From: CAYPKW01 sp964411425
Lineage (GTDB): Bacteria; Pseudomonadota; Alphaproteobacteria; Dongiales; Dongiaceae
Reading direction: 5' to 3'
NCBI GenBank assembly: GCA_964411425.1
Contig: CAYPKW010000069.1
Span: 1 to 13,584, forward strand
DNA length: 13,584 bases
The translations under genes and the position numbers were made by a program. Every line of letters begins with the position of its first letter. Within the stretch, counting starts at the first letter, position 1. The notes below the pieces were generated by a model that saw nothing but the letters and a program-made list of their open reading frames with translations, did no database searches and was not told where the DNA came from. Below, in pieces: positions 1 through 7,774 of this stretch.

Positions 1-743
1 ACCGCGAGCACCGCTCCGGTCATGTAGGCCGAGGCGTCCGAGGCGAGGAACAGCAGCGGCCCGTCGAGGTCCCCTTCACCGCCGATGCGCCGCTGCGGAA
101 TGGCGGCGACCATCGCCTTGCCGGCCTCGCTCGCCAGATGCTCCCCCGTCATCTCGGACAGGAAGTATCCGGGGGCAATGGCGTTGACGCGGATGCGGTG
201 GCGCGCCAGTTCGAGTGCCATGGCCTTGGTGAGATGGATGACCGCCGCCTTGGAGGCGCAATAGGACGGCACGCCCGCATCGACGACGACACCCAGCATC
301 GACGCGATATTGATGATGCTGCCGCCGTGGCCCAGGCGCGCCATGTGCCGGGCCGTCTCCTGGGCCACCAACCACACGCCCTTCAGGTTGGTGTCCACTA
401 CCCTGTCCCAGTCGGCTTCGCTGTGTTCGAGCAGGGGTTTCGCCACGACGACGCCGGCGTTGTTCACCAGGATGGCGATCGGCCCCAACTCGGTTTCGGT
501 GGCGGCGATGCCAGCCGCCACGCTGTCGCGGTCGGTCACGTCGATCGTCACCGGAAAGGCGCGGGCGTCGAAGCCCTCGATGTCGCGCGCGAGTGCCGCC
601 AAGCGGTCGCCGCGGCGCGCGGCCACCGCCACCTTGGCTCCGGCGCGCGCCAGCGTCAGCGCGAAGCGTCGGCCGAGGCCGCTCGAGGCCCCCGTCACCA
701 AGGCCACGCGGTCGGTCACGTCGAATAGGCCGTTGTCCGCCAT
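1..743 (-). CDS. SDR-family NAD(P)-dependent oxidoreductase (C-terminus cut by window edge)
   Basis: Classical short-chain dehydrogenase, a cytosolic Rossmann-fold enzyme that oxidises or reduces a hydroxyl/keto group with NAD(P). About 247 codons are visible and the family is usually about 250-260, so only the last few residues are missing. Seen in the sequence: cofactor motif TGASSGLG near residues 18-25, the NNAG motif, the INIAS strand with its catalytic serine, the catalytic YCASK (YxxxK) motif, and the C-terminal 'TGAVLAV' strand. An arginine after TGASSGLG (GRR) is compatible with NADP preference, but this is weak. The start is ATG at 743 with GGAG (plus-strand 750-753) six bases upstream. 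The gene lies 13 bases after the acyl-CoA synthetase stop, so the two are surely co-transcribed. An acyl-CoA or fatty-acid-derived substrate, for example a 3-hydroxyacyl-CoA, is inferred from that neighbour only. Confidence 0.93.
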   Translation of the reverse strand, partial: MADNGLFDVTDRVALVTGASSGLGRRFALTLARAGAKVAVAARRGDRLAALARDIEGFDARAFPVTIDVTDRDSVAAGIAATETELGPIAILVNNAGVVVAKPLLEHSEADWDRVVDTNLKGVWLVAQETARHMARLGHGGSIINIASMLGVVVDAGVPSYCASKAAVIHLTKAMALELARHRIRVNAIAPGYFLSEMTGEHLASEAGKAMVAAIPQRRIGGEGDLDGPLLFLASDASAYMTGAVLA

Positions 744-756
744 CGCTTACTCCGTC

Positions 757-2406
757 TCACCGGCCGAGGGCGCGCGCCTGCTCGCGCAGCACGTATTTCT
801 GGATCTTGCCGGTCGAGGTCTTCGGCAGAGGGCCGAACACCACCGTGCGCGGCGCCTTGAAGCGCGCCAAGTTGTCGCGGCACCAGGCGATCAGTTCCTC
901 GGCACTGAGTTCCGTCGCTCCCGGCTTGGGCGTGACGAAGGCGCAAGGGCTTTCGCCCCAGGTCTCGTCCGGCCGCGCCACCACCGCCGCCTCCAGCACC
1001 TTGGGATGACGGTAGAGCACCTCCTCCACCTCCAGGCTCGAGATGTTCTCGCCGCCGGAAATGATGATGTCCTTGGAGCGGTCCTTGATCTCGACGTAGC
1101 CGTCGGCGTGGCGCGTGGCGAGATCGCCGGTGTGGAACCAGCCGCCGCGGAACGCCTCGTCGGTGGCGGACGGGTTCTTGAGGTATCCCTTCATGACCGT
1201 GTTGCCGCGCACCATCAGCTCGCCGATCGTGCGGCCGTCCCAGGGCAACTCCGCCATGCTCTCCGGCTCCGCCACCATGACGGCCTCGAAGGTCGGATAC
1301 TTGACCCCCTGACGCGCCATGCGGCGGGCGCGAGCCGTCGAGTCCAAGTCATCCCAATCCTGCTGCCATGCGCACACGGTGCAGGGACCGTAGGTCTCGG
1401 TCAGTCCATAGAGATGGGTGACCCGAAACCCGCTGCGCTCCATGGCCGCGATCACGGCGCTGGGCGGTGCAGCGCCGCCCGTCGCCACTTCGACCGGGCG
1501 GTCGAACGCGACCTTCACGCCGTCGGGCGCGTGCGCCAGCATGTTGAGCACGATGGGAGCGCCGCAAAGATGAGTGACGCCGTGCCGCTTGATCATCGGA
1601 TAGATCAGCGCCGGATCGACCCGGCGCAGGCATACGTGGGTTGCCGCCGCCGCGGTCACCGCCCAGGTGAACGCCCAGCCGTTGCAGTGGAACATCGGCA
1701 GCGTCCAGAGATAGACGGACCGCGCTCCCAGCCCGAGGGTGATGACATCGCCCAAGGAATTCAGATAGGCGCCCCGATGGTGATACACGACGCCCTTCGG
1801 GTTGCCCGTCGTGCCCGAGGTGTAGTTGAGGCTGATCGCCTGCCACTCGTCCCGCGGCGCCGTCCACGGGAACTCCGGAGCGCCGTCGGCGATGAAGGAT
1901 TCGTACTCCTCGTGTCCTACTTTCTCACCTTGGCTCCCCTCCGCCAGCGGGTCGGCAATGTCGATCACCAACAGCTCGCGGCCCAGTTGCCGCAGCGCCG
2001 TGCGGGCGACGTCCGCCAACTCGCGGTCGACGATCAGCGCCTTGGCCTCGCCATGGTCGAGGCAGAAGGCGATCGTGGCGGCGTCGAGGCGGATGTTGAG
2101 GGTGTTGAGCACCGCTCCCAGCATTGGCACGCCGTAGTGCGCCTCCAGCATGGCCGGTACGTTCGGCGCCAGGATCGCTACCGTGTCACCCTCGGCGATG
2201 CCGCGTCGGGCGAGCGCGCTCGCCAGCCGGCAGCAGCGCTCCTTGAACTGCCGGTAGGTATAAACGGTATCGCCGTGGATCACCGCGGCCTTGTTCGGAT
2301 AGACCTCGGCGGCGCGCGCCAGAAAGCCGAGCGGCGTCAGCGGCATGTGGTTGGCCGGGTTCCGCCCCAATTGGAGATCGTAGATGCCCGGCCCCTCGGC
2401 GGTCAT
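757..2406 (-). CDS. Acyl-CoA synthetase (AMP-binding, ANL superfamily)
   Basis: Cytosolic 549-residue enzyme that activates a carboxylic acid to acyl-AMP and then to acyl-CoA. Visible ANL motifs: P-loop YTSGTTGNPKG near residues 195-205, adenine-binding YGLTETYG near 333-340, HTGDL near 422-426, the hinge region KDRSKDIIISGGENIS, and the catalytic lysine in PKTSTGKIQK (K534). The N-terminus (YDLQLGRNPANHMPLTP) resembles the medium-chain acyl-CoA ligase / DmdB-like / plant acyl-activating-enzyme branch as I remember it, but the substrate cannot be read from sequence. The start is ATG at 2406, preceded by a strong GGGAGG (plus-strand 2415-2420) at 8-base spacing. It is the first gene of an operon with the downstream SDR. 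Its upstream region is filled by palindromic repeats that begin just four bases beyond the Shine-Dalgarno, so its mRNA leader may carry one of these hairpins. Confidence 0.95.
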   Translation of the reverse strand: MTAEGPGIYDLQLGRNPANHMPLTPLGFLARAAEVYPNKAAVIHGDTVYTYRQFKERCCRLASALARRGIAEGDTVAILAPNVPAMLEAHYGVPMLGAVLNTLNIRLDAATIAFCLDHGEAKALIVDRELADVARTALRQLGRELLVIDIADPLAEGSQGEKVGHEEYESFIADGAPEFPWTAPRDEWQAISLNYTSGTTGNPKGVVYHHRGAYLNSLGDVITLGLGARSVYLWTLPMFHCNGWAFTWAVTAAAATHVCLRRVDPALIYPMIKRHGVTHLCGAPIVLNMLAHAPDGVKVAFDRPVEVATGGAAPPSAVIAAMERSGFRVTHLYGLTETYGPCTVCAWQQDWDDLDSTARARRMARQGVKYPTFEAVMVAEPESMAELPWDGRTIGELMVRGNTVMKGYLKNPSATDEAFRGGWFHTGDLATRHADGYVEIKDRSKDIIISGGENISSLEVEEVLYRHPKVLEAAVVARPDETWGESPCAFVTPKPGATELSAEELIAWCRDNLARFKAPRTVVFGPLPKTSTGKIQKYVLREQARALGR

Positions 2407-2423
2407 GGTAAATGCCTCCCGGC

Positions 2424-2492
2424 GCTAGTGGTATGGTTCCGACAAATGGTTCCCGAGGGGGAACCATTTGTCGGCAGCTGAATACCACTAGC
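2424..2492. repeat. Palindromic element A (putative MITE)
   Basis: A 69-bp palindrome. The outer 11-bp arms are perfect (GCTAGTGGTAT at 2424-2434 against its complement at 2482-2492). The inner 16-bp arms are also perfect (2439-2454 and 2459-2474) and enclose a GAGG tetraloop, with short unpaired segments between the two stems. The ends sit at TA dinucleotides (2426-2427 and 2489-2490). There is no T-run, so it is not a canonical intrinsic terminator. It lies in the divergent promoter region, immediately upstream of the acyl-CoA synthetase Shine-Dalgarno. It could be a MITE, a regulatory hairpin, or both; the MITE reading is inference. Confidence 0.75.
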
Positions 2493-2500
2493 ATTCATAT

Positions 2501-2570
2501 GCTTGTGGGCCGATTTACCTGAAAGAAGGTACCCCATGAGGGTACTTTCTGTCAGGATCGGACCACTAGC
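2501..2570. repeat. Palindromic element A2 (putative MITE, tandem to A)
   Basis: A 70-bp imperfect palindrome nine bases after element A's TA end. Paired segments from outside inward are 2501-2508 with 2563-2570 (one mismatch), 2510-2514 with 2557-2561, 2518-2522 with 2552-2556, and 2524-2534 with 2540-2550 (one G-T wobble). The loop is CATGA (2535-2539), with a three-base bulge at 2515-2517. The right terminus CCACTAGC is the same eight bases that form the core of element A's right end, so the two look like members of one family. No coding capacity is evident. Confidence 0.65.
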
Positions 2571-2658
2571 GCGAATGATGCCCCAGAACGAATCGACTTG
2601 CGATATGCTCGGTGGGCCGGGAGCGAACGTCAAGGTTGGCCTACGACGAAGGAGCAAC

Positions 2659-3318
2659 ATGCGTCTCGACATCTATTCCGACACCATCTGCCCATGGTGC
2701 TATGTCGGCATGCGCCGGTTCGAGCGCGCGCTCGCCATGCGCCCCCAGTCGAATCTCGCCGTACGCTGGCGGACCTTCCTGCTCAATCCCGGCATGGCGC
2801 GCGACGGCATGGAGCGGCGCGCCTATCTGCTGGCCAAATTCGGCAGCCTGGCCCGGGCGCGGCGTGTCCAGGACGCCGCGCGGGCGGCCGGCGCGCTCGA
2901 GGATATTCGGTTCGCCTTCGACCGCATCGAGCGCACGCCCAGCTCCATCGACTCCCACCGGCTGCTGCGGTACGCCGCGGCGCGCGGCCGTCGGGACACG
3001 GTGCTGGAAGGTATATTCCGCGCCTACTTCATCGACGGGCTGGACATCGGCGACGCCGAGGTGCTGGCGGGCATCGGCGCCGGGGCCGGGCTCGAGAAAA
3101 CTGCCGTGCGCCGCCATTTGACCGGCGACGCCGACGTCGAGGCGACCTTGGCGGAGGACATGCTGGCCCGGCGCGCCGGCGTCAACGGCGTCCCCTGTTT
3201 CGTGTTCAACGGACGCTATACGCTGTCCGGCGCCCAGGAGCCCGAGGCGCTGATGCAGCTCTTCGACCTCGCGCGCGAGGACGACGCGGCCGGGACCGAG
3301 GCGCTGGCCGGCGCCTGA
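2659..3318 (+). CDS. DsbA-family (FrnE-like) thiol oxidoreductase
   Basis: A 219-residue thioredoxin-fold protein with a helical insertion, of the DsbA/FrnE/2-hydroxychromene-2-carboxylate isomerase superfamily. Seen: SDTICPWCYVG with a CPWC active-site pair (C11, C14) and the conserved cis-proline loop GVNGVPCF (P179), followed by GRYTLSGAQ, a typical FrnE-like ending. There is no signal peptide, so it is probably cytosolic. C180, directly after the cis-proline, is an extra thiol near the active site. The start was set at ATG 2659 because AAGGAG (2649-2654) precedes it and the CPWC spacing fits the family. The open frame extends upstream to 2503, but that part lies in palindrome A2 and lacks a ribosome site. 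The exonuclease gene follows after 16 bases, so the two are probably co-transcribed. The redox partner is unknown. Confidence 0.92.
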   Translation: MRLDIYSDTICPWCYVGMRRFERALAMRPQSNLAVRWRTFLLNPGMARDGMERRAYLLAKFGSLARARRVQDAARAAGALEDIRFAFDRIERTPSSIDSHRLLRYAAARGRRDTVLEGIFRAYFIDGLDIGDAEVLAGIGAGAGLEKTAVRRHLTGDADVEATLAEDMLARRAGVNGVPCFVFNGRYTLSGAQEPEALMQLFDLAREDDAAGTEALAGA

Positions 3319-3334
3319 GCGCGACCGTTCGGCC

Positions 3335-3835
3335 GTGGCCAACTTCGTCGCCATCGACTTCGAGACGGCCGACTACGGCTCGGACAGCGCTTGCGCCGTG
3401 GCGCTCGTCCGTGTCGAGAACAACCGCATCGTCGATGAGGCAATGCGCCTCATCCGGCCGCCGCGAGACCGATTCGCCTTCACCCATATCCACGGCATCA
3501 CCTGGGCCCAAGTGAAGGACGAGCCACGGTTTGCCGAAGTCTGGCCTGCGCTCAAGCCCCTGCTCGCCGGCGCCGAGTGCCTCGTGGCGCACAACGCGCC
3601 CTTCGACCGCGCCGTGCTATCGGCATGTTGCGGCGCCGCGGGCCTGGCGCGGCCGCGTCTGCGCTTCGCCTGTACCGTGCGCCTGGCGCGCGCCGCATGG
3701 CGCGTCTATCCGACCAAGCTGCCGGACGTCTGCCGCTTTCTTGCCATCCCCTTGCGCCACCACGACCCCGCCTCGGACGCCCGCGCCTCGGCCCTGATCG
3801 CGCTGGCCGCCCTAGAGGACGGCATCGCGCTGTAG
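3335..3835 (+). CDS. DEDDh-type 3'-5' exonuclease (DnaQ-like)
   Basis: A 166-residue stand-alone exonuclease domain of the DnaQ/RNase T superfamily, expected to remove 3' nucleotides using two metal ions. Seen: ExoI AIDFET (D8, E10), ExoII HNAPFDRAV (D91) and ExoIII HDPASD (H143, D148), giving the complete DEDDh set. No BRCT, helicase or polymerase domain is attached. The start is GTG at 3335, needed because the DFE motif lies only seven residues in; no clear Shine-Dalgarno is visible. The gene begins 16 bases after the thiol oxidoreductase stop and is presumably translated from the same mRNA. Whether its substrate is DNA or RNA cannot be told from sequence. Confidence 0.88.
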   Translation: MANFVAIDFETADYGSDSACAVALVRVENNRIVDEAMRLIRPPRDRFAFTHIHGITWAQVKDEPRFAEVWPALKPLLAGAECLVAHNAPFDRAVLSACCGAAGLARPRLRFACTVRLARAAWRVYPTKLPDVCRFLAIPLRHHDPASDARASALIALAALEDGIAL

Positions 3836-3975
3836 GCCGGCCGGCGGCCCCATCGAAGCGTCATCTTCGAAGCGGCCGCTAAATGCATGATTATTCTGGA
3901 ATACTCTTCATTCATAATATGAGGAACGAGATGTAATGAACTGAATATAAATATGTTTCTTAGCAGGAAAACACT
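3836..3975. other. AT-rich convergent intergenic gap
   Basis: A 140-base space between the convergent ends of the exonuclease and mfd genes. The second half (about 3880-3970) is strikingly AT-rich against its GC-rich surroundings. Only weak inverted repeats are visible (TCGAAG at 3853-3858 with CTTCGA at 3865-3870), with no T-run, so no convincing terminator can be called. No gene is seen. Confidence 0.5.
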
Positions 3976-6900
3976 CTACACCGCAATTTGCGCAAGCTGA
4001 CTGATGAGCCGCTGTACGCCGGCGATGCGCCGCTGTCCCTCGCCCCAGTCCTGCCGGAACACCACCCGGTGGTCGGGGCGCACGGTGACGTCCTGCCGGT
4101 GCTTCTGAATGAACTCGATCAGCGCCGCCGGCTTGGCGAAACGATTGTGGCGGAAGCCCAGTACGGCGCCCTTGGGACCGGCCTCTACCTTCTCCACCCC
4201 TGCCGTCCGGCAGAGCTGCTTGATGGCGATGATGCGGAGCAGGTTGTCGACCTCCACGGGCGGCGATCCGAAACGGTCGCCAAGCTCGGCGGCGAAGGCG
4301 TCGATCTCGGCCGGCTCGACCAGCCCGGCCAGCCGGCGATAGAGGCCGAGCCGCACACCCAGGTCGGCGACGTAGCTTTCCGGGATCAGCACCGGCGTGC
4401 CGACGGCGATCTGCGGCGTCCAGGTCTCGGGCGCCGCCTGGCCGCGCAGCTCGGCGACGGCCTGCTCCAGCATGTGCTGGTAAAGCTCGACGCCGACCTC
4501 CCGCACCTGGCCCGATTGCTCCTCGCCCAGCAGGTTGCCCGCGCCCCGGATGTCGAGATCGTGGCTCGCCAGCGTGAAGCCGGCGCCCAACTGGTCCAGG
4601 GTCTGCATGACCTTGAGGCGTTTTTGCGCGGCCTCCGAAAGCAGGCGGCCCGGCGGCACGGTGAGATAGGCGTAGCCGCGCATCTTGGCGCGCCCAATGC
4701 GCCCGCGCAGTTGATAGAGATCCGCCAGGCCGAACATCTCGGCGCGGTGGATGACGATGGTATTGGCCGTCGGGATATCGAGCCCGGATTCGATGATGTT
4801 GGTGCACAGCAGGAGACGATAGCCGCCATCGTAGAACGCGGTCATCGCCTTCTCCAGCTCGCGCGCCGGCATCCGGCCATGCACCACCGCCAGCTTCACC
4901 TCCGGCACCAGCTTGGCGAGCCGGTCGGCCATCGCCGGCAGGTCTTCGATGCGCGGGCAGACGTAGAAACTCTGGCCGCCGCGCAGGTGCTCGCGCAGGA
5001 TCGCTTCGCGCACGACCACGGAGTCGTAAGGCAGCACGAAAGTACGCACCGCCAGCCGGTCGATCGGCGGCGTGGCGATCAGGCTCATCTCGCGCACGCC
5101 CGCCAGCGCCATTTGCAGCGTGCGGGGTATTGGCGTCGCGGTCAGGGTGAGCACGTGGATTTCGGCGCGTAGATCCTTGAGCAGTTCCTTCTGGGCGACG
5201 CCGAAGTGCTGTTCCTCGTCGACGATCAGCAGACCTAGATTATGGAACGCAATCGACTTGCCGAGCAGCGCATGAGTGCCGACGACGATGTCGAGTTGAC
5301 CGGATCGCAGCGCCGACTTGGTTTGCTTCGCTTCGCCGCTGCCGACCAGGCGCGAGAGGTGGCCAATGCGAACCGGCAACCCGGCGAAGCGGTCGCGGAA
5401 GGTCTGGACGTGCTGTCGGCACAGCAACGTCGTCGGCGCCACCAACGCCACCTGGTGGCCCGACATGGCGGCGACGAAGGCGGCGCGCAGCGCCACCTCG
5501 GTCTTGCCGAACCCGACGTCGCCGCAGATCAGGCGATCCATCGGGCGCCCCGCGGCGAGGTCGGTGAGCACTTCGGCGATGGCACGCGTCTGGTCCTCGG
5601 TCTCGGGGTACGGAAACCGGGCGCAAAACTCTTGGTACAACCCTTCGGGGGCCTGCATCGCCGGCCCTGGCTTGAGCGCCCGCATCGCGGCGGTGCGGAT
5701 GAGCTGCCCGGCGATCTCCTGGAGGCGCTCCTTGACCCGCGCCTTGCGGCCCTGCCAGGCCACGCCGCCCAACTTGTCGAGGGCGACCATGGCATCGGCG
5801 GCGCCGTAGCGCGACAGCACCTCGATGTTCTCGACCGGGAGATAGAGCTTGTCGCCGCCGTCGTAGATCAACCGCAGGCAGTCGTGCGGGGCGCCGGCCA
5901 CTTCGAGAGTCTCCAGGCCCTCGTAGCGCCCGATGCCGTGATCGACGTGGACGACGTAATCGCCGGCGCCGTAGTTGGCCAAGTCCGCCAGGAACTGCTC
6001 GGGCCGCCGCGGCGCCTTGCTGGGTCGTGCGAGCCGCTCGCCCAGGATGTCTTGCTCGGTAATGAGCGCCATGCCGGGCGCGACGAACCCGTTGTCCAGC
6101 GGCAGCGTGACAAGCGCCGCGGTCGAGAGGGCCAGCTTCTCCACCGCGGGCCAGTCGGCGGCGGGCGCGCCGCGGGCGAGTCCGTGATCGGCCAGTAGGT
6201 GCGCCAGACGATCGAGGCTGCCGGCGCTGAACCCGGCGACGATGACCCGCCGGCGGTGGCGCTGCTCGGCGGCGATGCGTTCGAGCACCGCGTCGTAGAC
6301 GCGGCTCGGTTGCGCCCGCGCCTCGGCAAAGCCGGCGCCCGGCCGGCCGCCGGCGTCGATCGCGTTCCCGGTCGTGGCCGGCGCGGCGAAGGGCGACAGA
6401 ACGCCAACCGCCCGCTCCGCCAGCAGCCGGCCCCATTCGGCGGCGTCCAAATAGAGCCGGTTCGGCGGCAGCGGGCGATAGGCCGTTCCGTCGAGCCGGT
6501 CGGCGCGCTCGAACTCGGCGCGCGCCCGGTAGAAGTCGGCGATCATCTCGAGCCGGGCATCGCGCGTCTCCTCCGCCTGGTAGTCCAGGCTCACGGCGGC
6601 GTCCGGCAGATAGTCGAGCAACGTTTCCAATCGAGGGTGGAACAGCGCCAGCCAGTGCTCCATGCCGGCGAACATGCGCCCGGCGCTGATCGACTCGTAG
6701 ATCGGATCGTCGGTCGAGCCGGCGCCGAATGCCTCCCGATACCCGGTCCGAAAGCGCTCGATGGCGGGACGATCGAGGCGGATTTCGCTGACTGGCTTGA
6801 GGGTGAAGCGTGCCACCTCGTTGGCGCTGCGCTGGGTCAATGGATCGAAGCCGCGGATGCGCTCGATCTCGTCGCCGAAAAAGTCGACGCGCAGGGGCTG

Positions 6901-7431
6901 CGTGGCGCCCGGGGGGAACAGATCGACGATGCCGCCGCGTAGCGCGTATTCCCCCGCCTCACTCACCGTTTCCGCGCGCGCGTATCCGCTGCGTTCGAGG
7001 AAGCCGGCAAGGCGCGCGATCTCGATCCTCGCGCCCGTGCCGATGTCCAGCGTCGCGTCGGCGAAGAATTCGCGCGCCGGCACCCGTTGCAACAGCGCGG
7101 CCACCGTGGCGATCACGATGCGCGGCCGATCCTTGGCGGCGGGCGCCGCGAGCGCGGTCAGCGCGTCGATCCGTCGGCTGACGATGTCGCGGTGCGGCGA
7201 CACGCGGTCGTAGGGCAGGCAATCCCAGGCCGGGAACGATACGACCTCTACTTCCGGCGCGAAGAACGCGAGCGCCGCCGCCAGCCGGGCCGCCCGGGCG
7301 TCGTCGCGGGCGACGTGCAGAAGAGAGCGTGCGCGCGCCAATTCGGCCAGCACCGCGCCGTCGTAGCCCTCAGGCGCGCCGGCGATCAGGGTGCGACCCG
7401 GCGAAGCGATAATTAAATTATTCGTTTTCAA
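3976..7431 (-). CDS. mfd: Transcription-repair coupling factor Mfd
   Basis: A 1151-residue ATP-dependent translocase. Mfd binds RNA polymerase stalled at lesions, displaces it and recruits UvrA to start nucleotide excision repair. Domains in order: an N-terminal UvrB-like module (to about residue 400), the CarD-like RNA-polymerase-interaction domain (YVVHVDHGIGRYEG, about 490-555), and the RecG-type motor. The motor has Walker A GDVGFGKT (near 635), Walker B DEEQ (near 737), TATPIPR (near 765) and QLRGRIGR (near 910). A TRG-type motif (LDIRGAGNLLGEEQSG) and the C-terminal UvrA-masking domain follow. Length matches the family. The start appears to be TTG at 7431: upstream in-frame codons up to the stop at 7459-7461 contain no ATG or GTG. 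The gene overlaps the end of sdhE by 14 bases, suggesting translational coupling. Confidence 0.98.
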   Translation of the reverse strand: MKTNNLIIASPGRTLIAGAPEGYDGAVLAELARARSLLHVARDDARAARLAAALAFFAPEVEVVSFPAWDCLPYDRVSPHRDIVSRRIDALTALAAPAAKDRPRIVIATVAALLQRVPAREFFADATLDIGTGARIEIARLAGFLERSGYARAETVSEAGEYALRGGIVDLFPPGATQPLRVDFFGDEIERIRGFDPLTQRSANEVARFTLKPVSEIRLDRPAIERFRTGYREAFGAGSTDDPIYESISAGRMFAGMEHWLALFHPRLETLLDYLPDAAVSLDYQAEETRDARLEMIADFYRARAEFERADRLDGTAYRPLPPNRLYLDAAEWGRLLAERAVGVLSPFAAPATTGNAIDAGGRPGAGFAEARAQPSRVYDAVLERIAAEQRHRRRVIVAGFSAGSLDRLAHLLADHGLARGAPAADWPAVEKLALSTAALVTLPLDNGFVAPGMALITEQDILGERLARPSKAPRRPEQFLADLANYGAGDYVVHVDHGIGRYEGLETLEVAGAPHDCLRLIYDGGDKLYLPVENIEVLSRYGAADAMVALDKLGGVAWQGRKARVKERLQEIAGQLIRTAAMRALKPGPAMQAPEGLYQEFCARFPYPETEDQTRAIAEVLTDLAAGRPMDRLICGDVGFGKTEVALRAAFVAAMSGHQVALVAPTTLLCRQHVQTFRDRFAGLPVRIGHLSRLVGSGEAKQTKSALRSGQLDIVVGTHALLGKSIAFHNLGLLIVDEEQHFGVAQKELLKDLRAEIHVLTLTATPIPRTLQMALAGVREMSLIATPPIDRLAVRTFVLPYDSVVVREAILREHLRGGQSFYVCPRIEDLPAMADRLAKLVPEVKLAVVHGRMPARELEKAMTAFYDGGYRLLLCTNIIESGLDIPTANTIVIHRAEMFGLADLYQLRGRIGRAKMRGYAYLTVPPGRLLSEAAQKRLKVMQTLDQLGAGFTLASHDLDIRGAGNLLGEEQSGQVREVGVELYQHMLEQAVAELRGQAAPETWTPQIAVGTPVLIPESYVADLGVRLGLYRRLAGLVEPAEIDAFAAELGDRFGSPPVEVDNLLRIIAIKQLCRTAGVEKVEAGPKGAVLGFRHNRFAKPAALIEFIQKHRQDVTVRPDHRVVFRQDWGEGQRRIAGVQRLISQLAQIAV

Positions 7432-7732
7432 CGGATGACAGATGGACCTTAAAGCGTTTCAGTAGCGTCATCACGTCGTTGTCGTGGCTCGCCGGAACGG
7501 GTTCGCGCCCGACGAGCCAGGCATAGATGTCGGGGTCGCTCGCCTCCAGCAGCGCCGCATAGCGGTCGAGTTGCCCGGCGCTCATCTCCGCCAGATGGGC
7601 ATCGGCGAAACGCCCGAGAATGAGGTCGCTCTCACGCGTGCCGCGGCGCCGGCTGCGAAAATGCAGCCGTTTGCGCCGGCGCTCGAGTTCCTCGCCCGGC
7701 GCGGCCCTTTCGCTTACACCCGTCCGCCGCAT
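7418..7732 (-). CDS. sdhE: FAD assembly factor SdhE (succinate dehydrogenase assembly factor 2)
   Basis: A 104-residue small helical cytosolic protein. SdhE-family proteins promote covalent attachment of FAD to the SdhA flavoprotein of succinate dehydrogenase. Seen: LHFRSRRRGTRESDLILG, which contains the diagnostic RGxxE motif (R30-E34), followed by the acidic helices LEASDPDIYAWL. The N-terminus is about 15-20 residues longer than I expect for the family. The start is ATG at 7732 with GGAGG (about plus-strand 7749-7753) 15 bases upstream, a long spacing, so a shorter internal start is possible. It precedes and overlaps mfd and is divergent from recG, the usual alphaproteobacterial arrangement as I know it. 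The linkage to repair genes appears to be one of position, not function. Confidence 0.9.
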   Translation of the reverse strand: MRRTGVSERAAPGEELERRRKRLHFRSRRRGTRESDLILGRFADAHLAEMSAGQLDRYAALLEASDPDIYAWLVGREPVPASHDNDVMTLLKRFKVHLSSVENE

Positions 7733-7774
7733 CGGCTAAGGATATAGCCTCCTTCGCCGCGACAGGCCACGCCA
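7733..7774. promoter_or_regulatory. Divergent sdhE-mfd / recG intergenic region
   Basis: Only 42 bases separate the start codons of sdhE (minus) and recG (plus), so promoters for both must overlap here or extend into the opposite gene. A GGAGG for sdhE is present on the minus strand. A short inverted repeat (GGCTA at 7734-7738, TAGCC at 7745-7749) is visible but weak. No clear -35/-10 boxes can be assigned by eye. Confidence 0.4.

Noticed and set aside
310..2481. 723-codon open frame on the plus strand
   Set aside because: It lies opposite the acyl-CoA synthetase and SDR, which have full family motifs. The translation is Arg/His/Ala-rich with no domain, as expected of an antisense frame in GC-rich DNA.
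2424..2570. CRISPR-like array
   Set aside because: The two repeats are different palindromes, not direct repeats with regular spacers, and no cas gene is nearby.
2503..2658. Upstream extension of the thiol oxidoreductase frame
   Set aside because: The extension runs through palindrome A2, lacks a ribosome site and precedes the family N-terminus; ATG 2659 has AAGGAG upstream.
3988..6198. Long plus-strand open frames opposite mfd
   Set aside because: Antisense shadows of a well-supported gene, with low-complexity composition and no motifs.
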